Positions 8,123 to 16,846 of a stretch of 35,859 nt of DNA are shown here, one piece after another. Numbering within the stretch: the stretch's first letter is position 1; each line of letters starts with the position of its first letter. The notes beneath the pieces were generated by a model. It was not told the DNA's origin and searched no databases. It worked only from the letters and a program-made list of their open reading frames with translations. Both the position numbers and the translations under genes were made by a program. The stretch is from Candidatus Omnitrophota bacterium (GTDB taxonomy: Bacteria > Omnitrophota > Gorgyraeia > JACQQV01): positions 1-35,859 of the forward strand of contig JACQQV010000031.1 in assembly GCA_016206785.1 (NCBI GenBank). The letters are read 5' to 3'.

Positions 8123-9457
8123 TTAAAACGCGTACGTCAGGTCAAAGAGTAATTGCGAGGCGCCGTCGCTATCCTCCGGGAAGACCTTTCCTTCGACGGT
8201 CGTCTTGATATTCGCCGCAGGCCAGGCAAAAAGGCTTGCGATAATCGCATCGGTATCGCGTTTGAAGGCCTTATCATACGTCACATTCTCGTAGCCCAAG
8301 GCGATCTGGAGCCAAGGGAAGATCACATAATCCGCCTGGGCAAACGAAGACAAGGTGTCAATCTCCCGATTCGTCGAGTCGGGCCGGTCATCCCGCCCTG
8401 CCACAACGGCACCATAAAGGTCAAGGTTTCCAAAGTTCACGCGCACATCGCCACCGACCCGCCAGAAAGGATTTTCAATCATAGGCGCCGTGGAGACCGT
8501 GGTGGTTCCCCAGTAGCCAAACTGCCCGACGGTGACAGCGTTATCGACCCAGTTATTGGTCTGACGAAGGCCTTCCTCATCACTGGCCCAATCCTGTCCA
8601 TCAAAGGAAAGCCCCCCATATTTGTAGGCTACACGGTAATAGAGATCTTTCGCGTCGTTATTATCCTCAACCCCGGCGGGAGTTCCCCCTGTGGTCAGAC
8701 CGTTCACGACCCCTGCGGCATACAAGAATCGATGACGGATGACGCCATTTGCTTCCACACCTGATTGAAGATCGCTAAAATCCCACTTCGTAGCCGCCGC
8801 AGAACCCACTTCATACGTATACGGGGCAGCCTTGTTGATCGTCCGACGGACGTTCAGCGGTATCAAGAGGGTTCCCACGTCAAGCCGTCCGATCCGCACA
8901 TTGAATGCATCCTCTGGCAACACCCCAAACTTTCCCCACCGCTCCTCGGAGAAGAGGTCGTTGAACCGGAAAAAAATCCGGTTGAGGGTGCTCGATTGCA
9001 GGTTATGCTCGCCCCAAAAAGAGTAGTTTTCTCCAAGCGTCCCACCGATAAACATTTTGAATTCATGCGGGAACTTAAAGTTAACCGCCGGGTCCTTATT
9101 CTCATCAATAAAGAGACGCTGATGCGCATAGAAGGAAACCGGTACAGTGGACGGGATTGCCCCCGGCCAGACCGCTTCAGGCCACACGCGCTTCCAGGCC
9201 TCCGCCCCGAGCGAGACCGGTTCTTCTTTGACAAGTGTCGCATTCTGCCCGCCAGGAATAACGTAGCCGTTCTGCCTGAAAGATTCGCCGAAGGGATTAA
9301 GTTTGAAGAACCCAATGTGGCAGGTTGTGCAACTCGTTCGGTATTTCCTAGCAAAGGTTGGAAGTGCATGCGCCTCATCAACGAATGTGAAGAACACCCC
9401 ACACGCGATCACCCCGATACTGAGGAAAGCCGCTAAAAGAATCCGTTGAGATTTCAT
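8123..9457 (-). CDS. Monoheme c-type cytochrome fused to a beta-barrel (Cyc2-like), outer membrane
   Basis: 444 residues. The signal peptide covers about 1-31, followed by a haem-binding C43TTCH47 inside FARKYRTSCTTCHIGF, then LNPFGESFRQNGY. This N-terminal pattern (a FAR-type start, CXXCH, then a proline, FG and F..NGY) is typical of Cyc2-type cytochrome-porin fusions. The remaining about 370 residues read as alternating beta strands with aromatic girdles and a terminal Phe. Cyc2 proteins accept electrons from extracellular Fe(II) in known iron oxidisers; donor and direction here are not known. AAGGAGG five bases before the ATG at 9457 sets the start (the GTG at 9463 overlaps the ribosome site). 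ResB/CcsA nearby could mature it. Confidence 0.8.
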   Translation of the reverse strand: MKSQRILLAAFLSIGVIACGVFFTFVDEAHALPTFARKYRTSCTTCHIGFFKLNPFGESFRQNGYVIPGGQNATLVKEEPVSLGAEAWKRVWPEAVWPGAIPSTVPVSFYAHQRLFIDENKDPAVNFKFPHEFKMFIGGTLGENYSFWGEHNLQSSTLNRIFFRFNDLFSEERWGKFGVLPEDAFNVRIGRLDVGTLLIPLNVRRTINKAAPYTYEVGSAAATKWDFSDLQSGVEANGVIRHRFLYAAGVVNGLTTGGTPAGVEDNNDAKDLYYRVAYKYGGLSFDGQDWASDEEGLRQTNNWVDNAVTVGQFGYWGTTTVSTAPMIENPFWRVGGDVRVNFGNLDLYGAVVAGRDDRPDSTNREIDTLSSFAQADYVIFPWLQIALGYENVTYDKAFKRDTDAIIASLFAWPAANIKTTVEGKVFPEDSDGASQLLFDLTYAF

Positions 9458-9533
9458 GGACACCTCCTTGTCGTCGTTATGACTAAAGACGCAATCAGTT
9501 TAGAGGTTGTCCATAAAGAAATGCTGAAGAATA

Positions 9534-9560
9534 GCTTAAATTTTCTTAAGCCAAGGGAAG
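9534..9560 (-). promoter_or_regulatory. Tandem TTAAG boxes upstream of the cytochrome-porin gene
   Basis: On the minus strand TTAAG occurs twice with a 10-base period (about 9549-9545 and 9539-9535). This resembles the direct-repeat operators of OmpR/PhoB regulators, and the same bases form a short dyad GCTTAA/TTAAGC. The boxes overlap the stop of the histidine kinase gene and lie about 80 bases before the cytochrome-porin start, so the regulator at 10937-11620 is the obvious candidate ligand. The repeats are short; chance is possible. Confidence 0.3.
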
Positions 9561-10940
9561 GGTAATGAGGAAGGTACTCCCTTTGCCCGGGGAGCTCTCA
9601 ACACGAAGGGTTCCGTGGTGGGCCTCGGCAATCCACTTGCAGATCGCAAGTCCCAGCCCGTAGCCGCCGTCTGTGCGATTACGAGACTCCTCGGCGCGAT
9701 AGAAGCGGTCGAAGATCCGTGGGAGATCTTTGGCTGCGATACCGACGCCGGTGTCAGCCACCTTTAGTTCGACCTGTCCATTCACAGAGCGAGAGCTTAG
9801 GGCGATCCGGCCGCCTGCTGGCGTATATTTCACCGCATTGTCGATCAGGTTGAGGAGGAGCTGCTTCAGCCGCATCTCATCGGCTTGAAGGACTGTATCG
9901 GATCCGTTGGTAAGCTCAACCTGAATATGCTTGGGTTCAGCCAAGATCCGCGCCTCCCCCGCCATCTCTTCAATGACCTGATTCAGATGGACCTGTTTGA
10001 AATCTAACACGACCTTTTCTGCATCTGCGTTAGAGAGAAAAAGGAGGGTCTCAACGAGGCGAGACATCCGACTGATCTCACCGGCACACGTCTCCAGGGT
10101 CTCCTGGGAGCGGTCCGGCAGGCGGTGGTGTTTCAATTCGAGCTCGACCTCCCCTTTGAGCACCGCCAGCGGGGTCCGCAACTCATGGGACGCATCTGAG
10201 ACAAATCGGCGCATCTGCTCGAAGGAGTGATGGAGTCGTTGGATCATCTCGTTAAAGGTCTCGGCGAGTGCCTGGACCTCATCGCCGGTCTTGGGTACGT
10301 GTAACTGCTGGTCGAAGTCTTTTGCTTGAATGGCCTGGGCGGCCCGAATGACCTTATGGAGGGGGGCCAAGGCCCGGTTCAGCAACCGCCAGGCCCCAAA
10401 ACTTGCAAGGATCATAACGAAGGGAACGACCACGATCAGGATAATAGATGTTTGGGTCAGGGCCTGCTGAACCCTCCGGAGTGGAATCGCCACATGCCCC
10501 ACATAGGCAAGCTGTCCATCTTCATACACCTGCCGTATGATCATGCGTCGGGGCTCGTCGTTAGGCAACTGGAGCGTTATGGGGCGATCCCCTGTTGTGC
10601 CGATGGTCGAACGAAGTCTCGTGACGATCTCTGTCGGTAAACCCGTTGATTCGTAGATCGGCTTGCCATGTCGATCGACCACTCGGACATAGAGGTCGGA
10701 ACCTAACGCCGTCAGCTCCGCCATCTCTCCGATAACCTCAGCAAGATCTACCTGTTTGTGCTGAGGCAGTAGCTCCACAAGGCAGGTCGTGTAGGTCGAA
10801 AGTCGCTCATCGAGTTCATGATAGAGTCTCGATGAGATTATCTGATAGAGACCCGTCGCCAGGATGAGATGGACGCATCCCAAGCTAAAGATGTACCAGG
10901 CAATCAACCGGAAGCGGATATTTTTGGGATTGATCTTCAT
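9546..10940 (-). CDS. Membrane sensor histidine kinase (HAMP, HisKA, HATPase)
   Basis: 464 residues. Transmembrane helices lie near 11-35 and 164-188, flanking a periplasmic domain of about 125 residues. HAMP follows (about 188-242), then HisKA with phospho-acceptor His252 in DASHELRTPLAV and an HATPase domain with DNAVKYTPAG, DTGVGIAAKD and GYGLGLAIC. This is the layout of CusS/heavy-metal or general OmpR-partner kinases. It overlaps the response regulator gene by four bases (ATGA). It is the last gene of the 11-gene operon and adjoins the cytochrome-porin gene. The periplasmic domain gives no clear signal identity. Confidence 0.93.
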   Translation of the reverse strand: MKINPKNIRFRLIAWYIFSLGCVHLILATGLYQIISSRLYHELDERLSTYTTCLVELLPQHKQVDLAEVIGEMAELTALGSDLYVRVVDRHGKPIYESTGLPTEIVTRLRSTIGTTGDRPITLQLPNDEPRRMIIRQVYEDGQLAYVGHVAIPLRRVQQALTQTSIILIVVVPFVMILASFGAWRLLNRALAPLHKVIRAAQAIQAKDFDQQLHVPKTGDEVQALAETFNEMIQRLHHSFEQMRRFVSDASHELRTPLAVLKGEVELELKHHRLPDRSQETLETCAGEISRMSRLVETLLFLSNADAEKVVLDFKQVHLNQVIEEMAGEARILAEPKHIQVELTNGSDTVLQADEMRLKQLLLNLIDNAVKYTPAGGRIALSSRSVNGQVELKVADTGVGIAAKDLPRIFDRFYRAEESRNRTDGGYGLGLAICKWIAEAHHGTLRVESSPGKGSTFLITLPLA

Positions 10941-11620
10941 CTTGGGACCGCAGATTGTTCGTTCAGAACATACCCTACGCTGCGCAATGTCTGAATGAGC
11001 GGAGGATGAAACCCTCGGTCGATCTTGTTACGGAGGTGGCTCATATGCACCTCCACAAGATTCGTGCCGCTGTCAAAGTCAAAGTTCCAGACGTGCTGTT
11101 CGATCATGGTCTTCGTGAGTACCTGACCCATATTGCGTATGAGATACTCTAAAAGCGCAAACTCTTTTGGAGTAAGATCGATCGGTTTGCCTGCGCGGGT
11201 CACACAATGGGTTGCGGCGTCAAGGATAAGATCACCGATCTGGAGTTTGGTTAACTGAGAGGTTCCCCGGCGAAGCAGCGACCGGACCCGCGCGATGAGC
11301 TCTGCGACCGCAAAGGGTTTGACGAGGTAGTCATCGCAGCCGGCGTTCAGTCCTGTGACGCGGTCGTGGATCGTGCCTTTTGCTGTAAGTGCCAAAACCG
11401 GAGTCGTCAGACCGCGATTGCGTAGGTTTTTCAGGAGGGAAAGGCCGTCGAGTTTCGGCAGCATCAGATCAAGGATGATCACATCATAACTAGCGGCCTG
11501 AGCAAAGTCCAAACCCTCCTCCCCATCGTAGACACAGTCCACCGCATAGCCAGCCTCGACGAGACTTCGCCTTGCGAAATTAGCGACCCGTTTCTCATCT
11601 TCAATCACTAACACCCGCAT
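10937..11620 (-). CDS. OmpR/PhoB-family response regulator
   Basis: 227 residues starting MRVLVIEDEKRVA: receiver domain with acidic pair Glu7/Asp8, phospho-acceptor Asp51, a threonine in LALTAKG and Lys in VKPFA, then a winged-helix DNA-binding domain ending VGYVLNEQS. A longer open frame runs to 11833, but it reads through the nitronate monooxygenase gene antisense to nothing sensible. Family homology begins at this ATG, and AAGGA lies eight bases upstream. The start overlaps the upstream gene by 20 bases. Cognate kinase downstream. A possible target site is at 9534-9560. Confidence 0.94.
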   Translation of the reverse strand: MRVLVIEDEKRVANFARRSLVEAGYAVDCVYDGEEGLDFAQAASYDVIILDLMLPKLDGLSLLKNLRNRGLTTPVLALTAKGTIHDRVTGLNAGCDDYLVKPFAVAELIARVRSLLRRGTSQLTKLQIGDLILDAATHCVTRAGKPIDLTPKEFALLEYLIRNMGQVLTKTMIEQHVWNFDFDSGTNLVEVHMSHLRNKIDRGFHPPLIQTLRSVGYVLNEQSAVPR

Positions 11621-13055
11621 TCCTGTTTTCCTTTTTTCCTTGGAGAAGGGTTTGAAGGACGTCGGCGGCGCTGTAGGAGGTTTCGTTCTTCTTGAGGAAC
11701 CGGGCGATTTTTTGAAGGTCATCCCCGGAAGTGACAATCGGCGGCTCAAGATAACCGTCCTTTTGGCGCTGAGAAAGACCGATCGTGGCAAGGAGTCCAT
11801 TGCACAAACATTTCCGACCGTATGTTTCCTCAATGCTTCCCCCCTTTTTCACATACGGTTCGACCGACTCCGCGGGGCAACGATACCCCAAGGAACCGTC
11901 TTTTTTCTTATACGGATGCCGCAAAAATCCTAAATCACATACCCTGGGCCTTGCCGCATACACTTCTGGTTCTGAGATTGAATTTTCCAATTGTACCACC
12001 TTAAACGGAAAACCGGCCGGGGAAGCGACCGGATCGGTAAACACTTTCCCTTCGCCACGCATCACTTTCTGGAGGAGCGCAGATTTGATCTCCTCTGCAA
12101 GACCCGACTCCCGGCAATAGGCAAAGGCGGTGCCGACTTGGATTCCGGAAGCGCCTAATTGAAGGGCATGTTTCAACTGTTCCGGACTTCCGTAAGAACC
12201 GGCCAACCAGAATGGGAGCCCCAACGCCTTGACCGCATCAAGATCCACTTCATCCTTCGGGCCATAGACCGGTTCGCCTTTATCACTCAGTTGGAGCGGC
12301 CCTCGCGGCGGCGCATTGTGTCCTCCGGAGGTCGGTCCTTCAATCACAAATCCATCGATCTTTCCGGTCGCCTTCTTGGCGAGTGCCGCTGCAAGTGTTG
12401 ACGAAGCGATAATCGGAAAAAAATACGGTCGCGGGAGTGGAGGGAGTTCGTGGGGAATCACCTGTTTCGGATTAAAGTGAAGTTGAAAGTCATCGATGGC
12501 GGATGCGCCTTCGACATGCAACGTGATGGAGACTTCCTGATGATGTGCTAGTCGATCAAGAACAGCCGGGATTTCCCGCGGGATGCCGGCCCCCATGAGC
12601 ACATAAGCAACGCCGCCCAGCATCGCTCCGTACAACGACGCCAAAAGAGGCAACTGAATTTTCTCGAGATAATTAACCCCCACCGCTCCTCCATGCCCTT
12701 CTTTGGCGAGAAAAACCTCTGCAAAATTCGCCACGATGGTTACGGCCTGATGCGTGATCCCCGGGGTTGCGGTGTACATGGGAAGCAGACGGAAAGGGGT
12801 CGACTGAGCCTTTCCCCCGGGGATAAAATAACTCTTCAAGATTTTTTGCGCGATCTCTTGAACGGGAAAGTGCGCGAGGGCCCGGCGGAGATGTTCTCCC
12901 GGGTCTCCGTTCTGCAGGCGTCTTACAAAGATGGTGTCGAGGGCTGTCCCGGAGACGACGCCCAATTGACCCATGCAGGAAACCGCTTTGGCGAGGACCC
13001 AGTGGGAGACACCCGCGCCCATTCCCCCCTGAATAATGAGGGGGTGATTTTTCAT
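11601..13055 (-). CDS. Nitronate monooxygenase/FabK-like FMN protein
   Basis: 484 residues, a TIM-barrel FMN protein of the 2-nitropropane dioxygenase family: QGGMGAGVSHWVLAKAV at the N-terminus, the glycine-rich GPTSGGHNAPPRG near 243-256 and LGASGIQVGTAF near 310. It is longer than usual, with a C-terminal extension containing RCPAE and GRKCLCNG cysteines, as in a subgroup related to PfaD. Family members oxidise nitronates or reduce enoyl-ACP; the substrate here is not deducible. It overlaps the neighbouring membrane protein by four bases and the response regulator by 20, so it is a fixed operon member. Confidence 0.85.
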   Translation of the reverse strand: MKNHPLIIQGGMGAGVSHWVLAKAVSCMGQLGVVSGTALDTIFVRRLQNGDPGEHLRRALAHFPVQEIAQKILKSYFIPGGKAQSTPFRLLPMYTATPGITHQAVTIVANFAEVFLAKEGHGGAVGVNYLEKIQLPLLASLYGAMLGGVAYVLMGAGIPREIPAVLDRLAHHQEVSITLHVEGASAIDDFQLHFNPKQVIPHELPPLPRPYFFPIIASSTLAAALAKKATGKIDGFVIEGPTSGGHNAPPRGPLQLSDKGEPVYGPKDEVDLDAVKALGLPFWLAGSYGSPEQLKHALQLGASGIQVGTAFAYCRESGLAEEIKSALLQKVMRGEGKVFTDPVASPAGFPFKVVQLENSISEPEVYAARPRVCDLGFLRHPYKKKDGSLGYRCPAESVEPYVKKGGSIEETYGRKCLCNGLLATIGLSQRQKDGYLEPPIVTSGDDLQKIARFLKKNETSYSAADVLQTLLQGKKENRNAGVSD

Positions 13056-13459
13056 AGAACCCTCAGATCAAGGAGGATGGCCACAACCAGCGCCAGCAAA
13101 GAGAGGATAAAAATCGCAAGGTAATTCGCCCATTCCTTCGAGGCTTGATTGCTCCAGAGGATGTAACTGAGGATTTCATAATCTTCTTCACTTAATGATT
13201 TCCTATTTTCGATCTTCTCGACAAGCTCGCGTCCCCGAACCAAGCGGAGCCGTCGTCTTGAAATTTTTCCGCGACGCCCGAAAAAAATCATGGAAAAGAT
13301 GACAGCCCCATACCAGGAGAGACGCCCCAAAAGAGGATCGACGTAATTGGCAATGGGAATGATGCGAAAAAAGATCACGGAGAGAAGCCCCATGACAAAA
13401 TAACCCCAAATCACCCATGGGCTTACCCTTTTTGGAATCGATATCGAGGCATTCGTCAT
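13052..13459 (-). CDS. Small membrane protein of unknown function
   Basis: 135 residues from the ATG at 13459, which overlaps the hemerythrin stop by four bases (ATGA). Hydrophobic segments lie near 13-32, 46-61 and 112-133, separated by a basic cytoplasmic-type loop (GRRGKISRRRLRLVRGR) and a charged region. A longer frame to 13495 would run inside the hemerythrin gene. No recognised family. Its end overlaps the nitronate monooxygenase-like gene by four bases, so it is co-translated with it. Confidence 0.75.
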   Translation of the reverse strand: MTNASISIPKRVSPWVIWGYFVMGLLSVIFFRIIPIANYVDPLLGRLSWYGAVIFSMIFFGRRGKISRRRLRLVRGRELVEKIENRKSLSEEDYEILSYILWSNQASKEWANYLAIFILSLLALVVAILLDLRVL

Positions 13460-13956
13460 TCTTTTGGACTCCCGGTTTCCTGATGTCCGCCACAACAGGA
13501 TCCAAGTTCTTCCCCACGGACTCCCTTCATCCTCCGAAAGACAACCTCTCGGTCTTGGTCGCTCAAGAACTGGTCAATCGCCGGATAAAGGATCTTCTCC
13601 TCCTTTTGGTTATGGGCGCCCAAGACCTCAAGAAGCGCTGTTTCCTCTGCATCACTTCCTGGATCCTGCTTTGCGACCTTATGATGAATCGCCTCGAGCA
13701 AATTTTTGATCTGCCGATGTTCCTGCCGCATCACTTCCGTTGGGCCCATTCCTTTCATCCCTGCTTTTTCTTCAAACAGAGGGAAAAGAATTTCTTCCTC
13801 CCAGATGATGTGCCGTTGAAGACCGATCTTAAATTCACGGAAGGACTCCTTTGCCTTCGAAAAATCGGACCGTTTAGAGGATTGAAAATTCCGGAACAAC
13901 CCATCCAGCCGGTCATGATCCGCTTCGTAATAAGGTGCAATTAATTGTTTATCCAT
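13456..13956 (-). CDS. Hemerythrin-like di-iron protein with C-terminal CCGG
   Basis: 166 residues forming a four-helix HHE domain. Probable iron ligands: His14 (ADHDRL), His49 and Glu53 (RHIIWEEEIL), His80 (RQEHRQI), His115 and Glu119/120 (GAHNQKEEKILYP). Such domains bind O2 or NO, or act in iron and oxidative stress responses. A short tail holds Cys154-Cys155-Gly-Gly-His, a potential metal or redox site not part of the core fold. The gene starts three bases after the AhbD-like gene with no separate Shine-Dalgarno sequence. Its presence among tetrapyrrole and CRP/FNR genes suggests gas sensing or protection. Confidence 0.88.
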   Translation of the reverse strand: MDKQLIAPYYEADHDRLDGLFRNFQSSKRSDFSKAKESFREFKIGLQRHIIWEEEILFPLFEEKAGMKGMGPTEVMRQEHRQIKNLLEAIHHKVAKQDPGSDAEETALLEVLGAHNQKEEKILYPAIDQFLSDQDREVVFRRMKGVRGEELGSCCGGHQETGSPKE

Positions 13957-13959
13957 TTT

Positions 13960-15039
13960 CTATGTTTGAAATTCGGCAAATGCCCTTTTGGGTTGATACA
14001 GGCAAAGGGGCTCTGGCCCCAGATAATTTCCGTCTTGGGAATAGGCCCGGGCACGACATCCGAGACAGATATTTCTATATTCGCAAATGCCGCATTTTCC
14101 TTCAAGAAATTCAGGAACCCTCAGTTGATTCAAAATGGCCGATGTGCACCAAATTTCCCGAAACGGTTTTTCTCGGACATTGCCGCAGACAAGAGGGAGA
14201 TACCCGCAAGGAAAAATTTCTCCTTTATGAGAGATAAAAACGACCCCTGTCCCGGCTAGACACCCTTTGGTCATGGAAGACATTCCACTTTTTCTCAAAT
14301 CAAGTCTACGTCCCTCTGCCTTCGCTCGCTGATGGATCACCCGGAAATAGTGCGGTGCACAGGTGGCTCGGACATGGGGACAGGCTCTTTTTGATTTTTC
14401 ATAAAGCCAGCCTAAGACTTCTTCGTATTCCTCTGCAGAGAGTATCACCTGACTTGAAAGGCTTGCGCCGCATCCGACAGGAACCAGCATAAAGATGTGG
14501 AGGGCATCGATGCCGAGTGTAAGGGCGAGATCGTAGATTTCTTCCTTTTGATAAATATTATGCCGAGCAAGGGTACAGTTCATTTGAAGACTCATCCCTT
14601 TGCGCCTTAAGATATGAAAGGCATTGACCGCTTTTTGAAATGAGCCTTCTTGTCGACGAAACCCGTCATGAGTTTTGGCATCCGCACCGTCAAGGGAAAT
14701 GGCCACGCGCTGAACTCCTGAATATAAAATTTCTCGTGCCATCTCCTCATCGATGAGCGTGCCGTTCGAGGCCAGGGCGGTCCGGAGTCCCTTGGCATGG
14801 GCATGAAGGGCCAATTTAAAAAGATCGGGCCGGATCAAAGGTTCTCCCCCAGAAAAGACAAGGGTAAGGATCCCCATGCGAGAAAGTTCATCGATGAGAT
14901 AAAGCCCCTCTTCGGTTGTAAGATCCTCTTTTGAAAGTTCTCGACTGATCTCAAGTCTTCGGCAATGGCTACACTCTAAGTTGCAAGCCGCGGTTGTTTC
15001 CCAGAAGACGAGACGGAGTTCAGAATGTTGGTCCACCAT
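13960..15039 (-). CDS. AhbD/NirJ2-like radical SAM-SPASM enzyme, haem synthesis or modification
   Basis: 359 residues. The opening (LVFWETTAACNLECSHC) carries the radical SAM CX3CX2C at Cys19/23/26 and matches AhbD/NirJ2, which decarboxylates iron-coproporphyrin III to haem in the sirohaem-dependent route. SGGEPL is the SAM-binding GGE motif. A SPASM-like C-terminal region with CGICEYRNICLGCRARAY and a last Cys binds an auxiliary cluster. The AhbC-like gene two genes upstream is its expected partner. No ahbA/B or nirS gene is in the window, so haem b versus a modified haem cannot be settled. Confidence 0.75.
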   Translation of the reverse strand: MVDQHSELRLVFWETTAACNLECSHCRRLEISRELSKEDLTTEEGLYLIDELSRMGILTLVFSGGEPLIRPDLFKLALHAHAKGLRTALASNGTLIDEEMAREILYSGVQRVAISLDGADAKTHDGFRRQEGSFQKAVNAFHILRRKGMSLQMNCTLARHNIYQKEEIYDLALTLGIDALHIFMLVPVGCGASLSSQVILSAEEYEEVLGWLYEKSKRACPHVRATCAPHYFRVIHQRAKAEGRRLDLRKSGMSSMTKGCLAGTGVVFISHKGEIFPCGYLPLVCGNVREKPFREIWCTSAILNQLRVPEFLEGKCGICEYRNICLGCRARAYSQDGNYLGPEPLCLYQPKRAFAEFQT

Positions 15040-15051
15040 CTTTTTTACCTT

Positions 15052-16815
15052 TCAGACCCAGGCCTCAGACGGAGTGACCCACTTGATGAGCGAGGCGCTG
15101 GACCCTTGCCACGGCATCACGCGAAGCATCTGTTGATTGACTTCATAAAATGTAGGCGGCTCGTAGGTCTTGCCTTTCTTCAGGCGCCTATCCTCTCTGC
15201 GGAGCCTTGAGAAGACAAATGCCCCTCCCAACGGCGCAAGGAGTCGCGCCTTAAACCCAATCTCGCGCTTGATCTCATCCAATAGACCGGTCAACTTTTT
15301 TACAAGTTCCGGGTTCCTGTCGCGAAACCACCTTCGGGCGGCCCAGAGTGCGGCAGGATATGCTCCCGCGAGGATCCGCGCCTCCCATGCAAATCGATCC
15401 CGGATCCGCTGATCCAGGTGGTCCCTATACCGTTTCCACCCCTTTAGGGTGGTCCGTGCGATGCGCAACACACTCGGTCCGTTGACTTCAAAATCCCGCT
15501 TGAAGGCATCCAGAACAAATTGTGTCTCCTGCCCTTCCCTAATATGGGGATGCTGGTGTCTGAACATGAACTGTCCGTGCATATCCGCCTCCTGATACGT
15601 TGCCGGATCCCGCAGCGTCCCCTCAGCCAGATGCTCGGCATAGAGGGGGGTCCCGGGAAGGGGGGTATAGAGCATAAACTGATGAAAGTCAGCCTCATGG
15701 CTGACGGCATACTCGATGGCGTCGCGGATGTTCTCAGGCGTGTGCTCATCAAGCCCGATGATGCTGGAACCCAAAACCCGGATCCCGTGCGCCTGGAGTG
15801 TGCGGACGAGTGAAAAAGTATCGATGCCGGAAAGTTTTGCGTACCGGCTGTTTTTGCCTTCAAGCCCCATCCAGACCCACGAGATCCCGAGACGGACCAA
15901 CTGCTCCATGCTGTAAGACTGAAGCACCCTCCCCGAGCTAAAGACGTACAGCGACCATGACTTGCCATACTGCTCGATCAGTTCCAGAAGCCGAAGGGCT
16001 CGCTTTCGGTGGAGCAGGAAGTTCTCATCCATCACAAAAAATGATCGGACCTCCATGGTCTTCTCAAGACCGCACATGATGCTGAATAATTCATCCCCGG
16101 TCTCGTAAAAATCAATAAATTTGCCCTTTCCCCCAAACATCGCGGAGGTTGCACAAAAATTGCACCCCACCGGACAGCCGACCGAGGGGAGCAAAGTGGC
16201 GGCCGTGTCGCCTCCCTTATTCCTTACACCGATCCCCATCATCCGGGTTGCTCCGACGGCGGAGGAGACCTGCGGATGCCGGATGGGCTGCCCGACATCC
16301 TCACCTAGAAACTTTCGGAACCAGCGTACCCCTTCACCCCGGACGATGTGGTCCACCTCAATATAGTGGCTTAAACCGGGCATGTTGGCGACATGGCCCC
16401 CGACCACAATCGTGGCATGAGGGAGATATTCCCGTACCAGACTACACATCTTCTTGACCTTTTCAATATTGGTGAGGATTGAGCTGATGCCCACGATGTC
16501 ATACGAATGTGTTCGGATTTCCTGGATAAAGCGGTCCAGCATCGGAAAATCCAAGAGGGTACAAGGGGCACTGATATTGGCATGAATCAACATGATGCCC
16601 CACGAACGATGGAACATCCGCAAGGAGAACGGCCCCTCCGCCCGCGTCACCTGATTCTGATAGAGCTCCATCGGATTGATGGCCCGGCCCCCATAGACAT
16701 CATCCTGCGCATACGGTCCGAAGACGCTGGTCAGGAGAATCCTGGCGCGGGATCCAAGGGGATGGACCGGTGCTGTCTTATGGGTCGTCTGGGTTATGCT
16801 ATGCTCTGCACTCAT
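15052..16815 (-). CDS. B12-binding-domain radical SAM protein
   Basis: 587 residues from the ATG at 16815. A longer frame to 16908 overlaps the AhbC-like gene; this start leaves a 31-base gap and has AGGA just upstream. Residues about 24-170 resemble a cobalamin-binding Rossmann domain (VGISSILTNIEKV, IVVGGHVANMPG), although the classic DxHxxG is not clear. The radical SAM core follows with C214PVGCNFC221 (CX3CX2C) and a TIM barrel to about 440. The C-terminal about 140 residues are helical and basic. Family members methylate or rearrange unactivated carbons, for example in tetrapyrrole or hopanoid synthesis. Lying between AhbC- and AhbD-like genes, it may alter a porphyrin side chain; that is inference. 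Confidence 0.82.
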   Translation of the reverse strand: MSAEHSITQTTHKTAPVHPLGSRARILLTSVFGPYAQDDVYGGRAINPMELYQNQVTRAEGPFSLRMFHRSWGIMLIHANISAPCTLLDFPMLDRFIQEIRTHSYDIVGISSILTNIEKVKKMCSLVREYLPHATIVVGGHVANMPGLSHYIEVDHIVRGEGVRWFRKFLGEDVGQPIRHPQVSSAVGATRMMGIGVRNKGGDTAATLLPSVGCPVGCNFCATSAMFGGKGKFIDFYETGDELFSIMCGLEKTMEVRSFFVMDENFLLHRKRALRLLELIEQYGKSWSLYVFSSGRVLQSYSMEQLVRLGISWVWMGLEGKNSRYAKLSGIDTFSLVRTLQAHGIRVLGSSIIGLDEHTPENIRDAIEYAVSHEADFHQFMLYTPLPGTPLYAEHLAEGTLRDPATYQEADMHGQFMFRHQHPHIREGQETQFVLDAFKRDFEVNGPSVLRIARTTLKGWKRYRDHLDQRIRDRFAWEARILAGAYPAALWAARRWFRDRNPELVKKLTGLLDEIKREIGFKARLLAPLGGAFVFSRLRREDRRLKKGKTYEPPTFYEVNQQMLRVMPWQGSSASLIKWVTPSEAWV

Positions 16816-16846
16816 TTTCCTGCCGCCGTTTTCAGAAGGAGCTTCC

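Noticed and set aside
8153-9436. Two long plus-strand frames opposite the cytochrome-porin gene
   Set aside because: They are antisense shadows of a gene with signal peptide, CXXCH and barrel pattern.
11621-11833. N-terminal extension of the OmpR-type regulator
   Set aside because: It overlaps the nitronate monooxygenase-like gene and precedes the normal receiver start, which has its own ribosome site.
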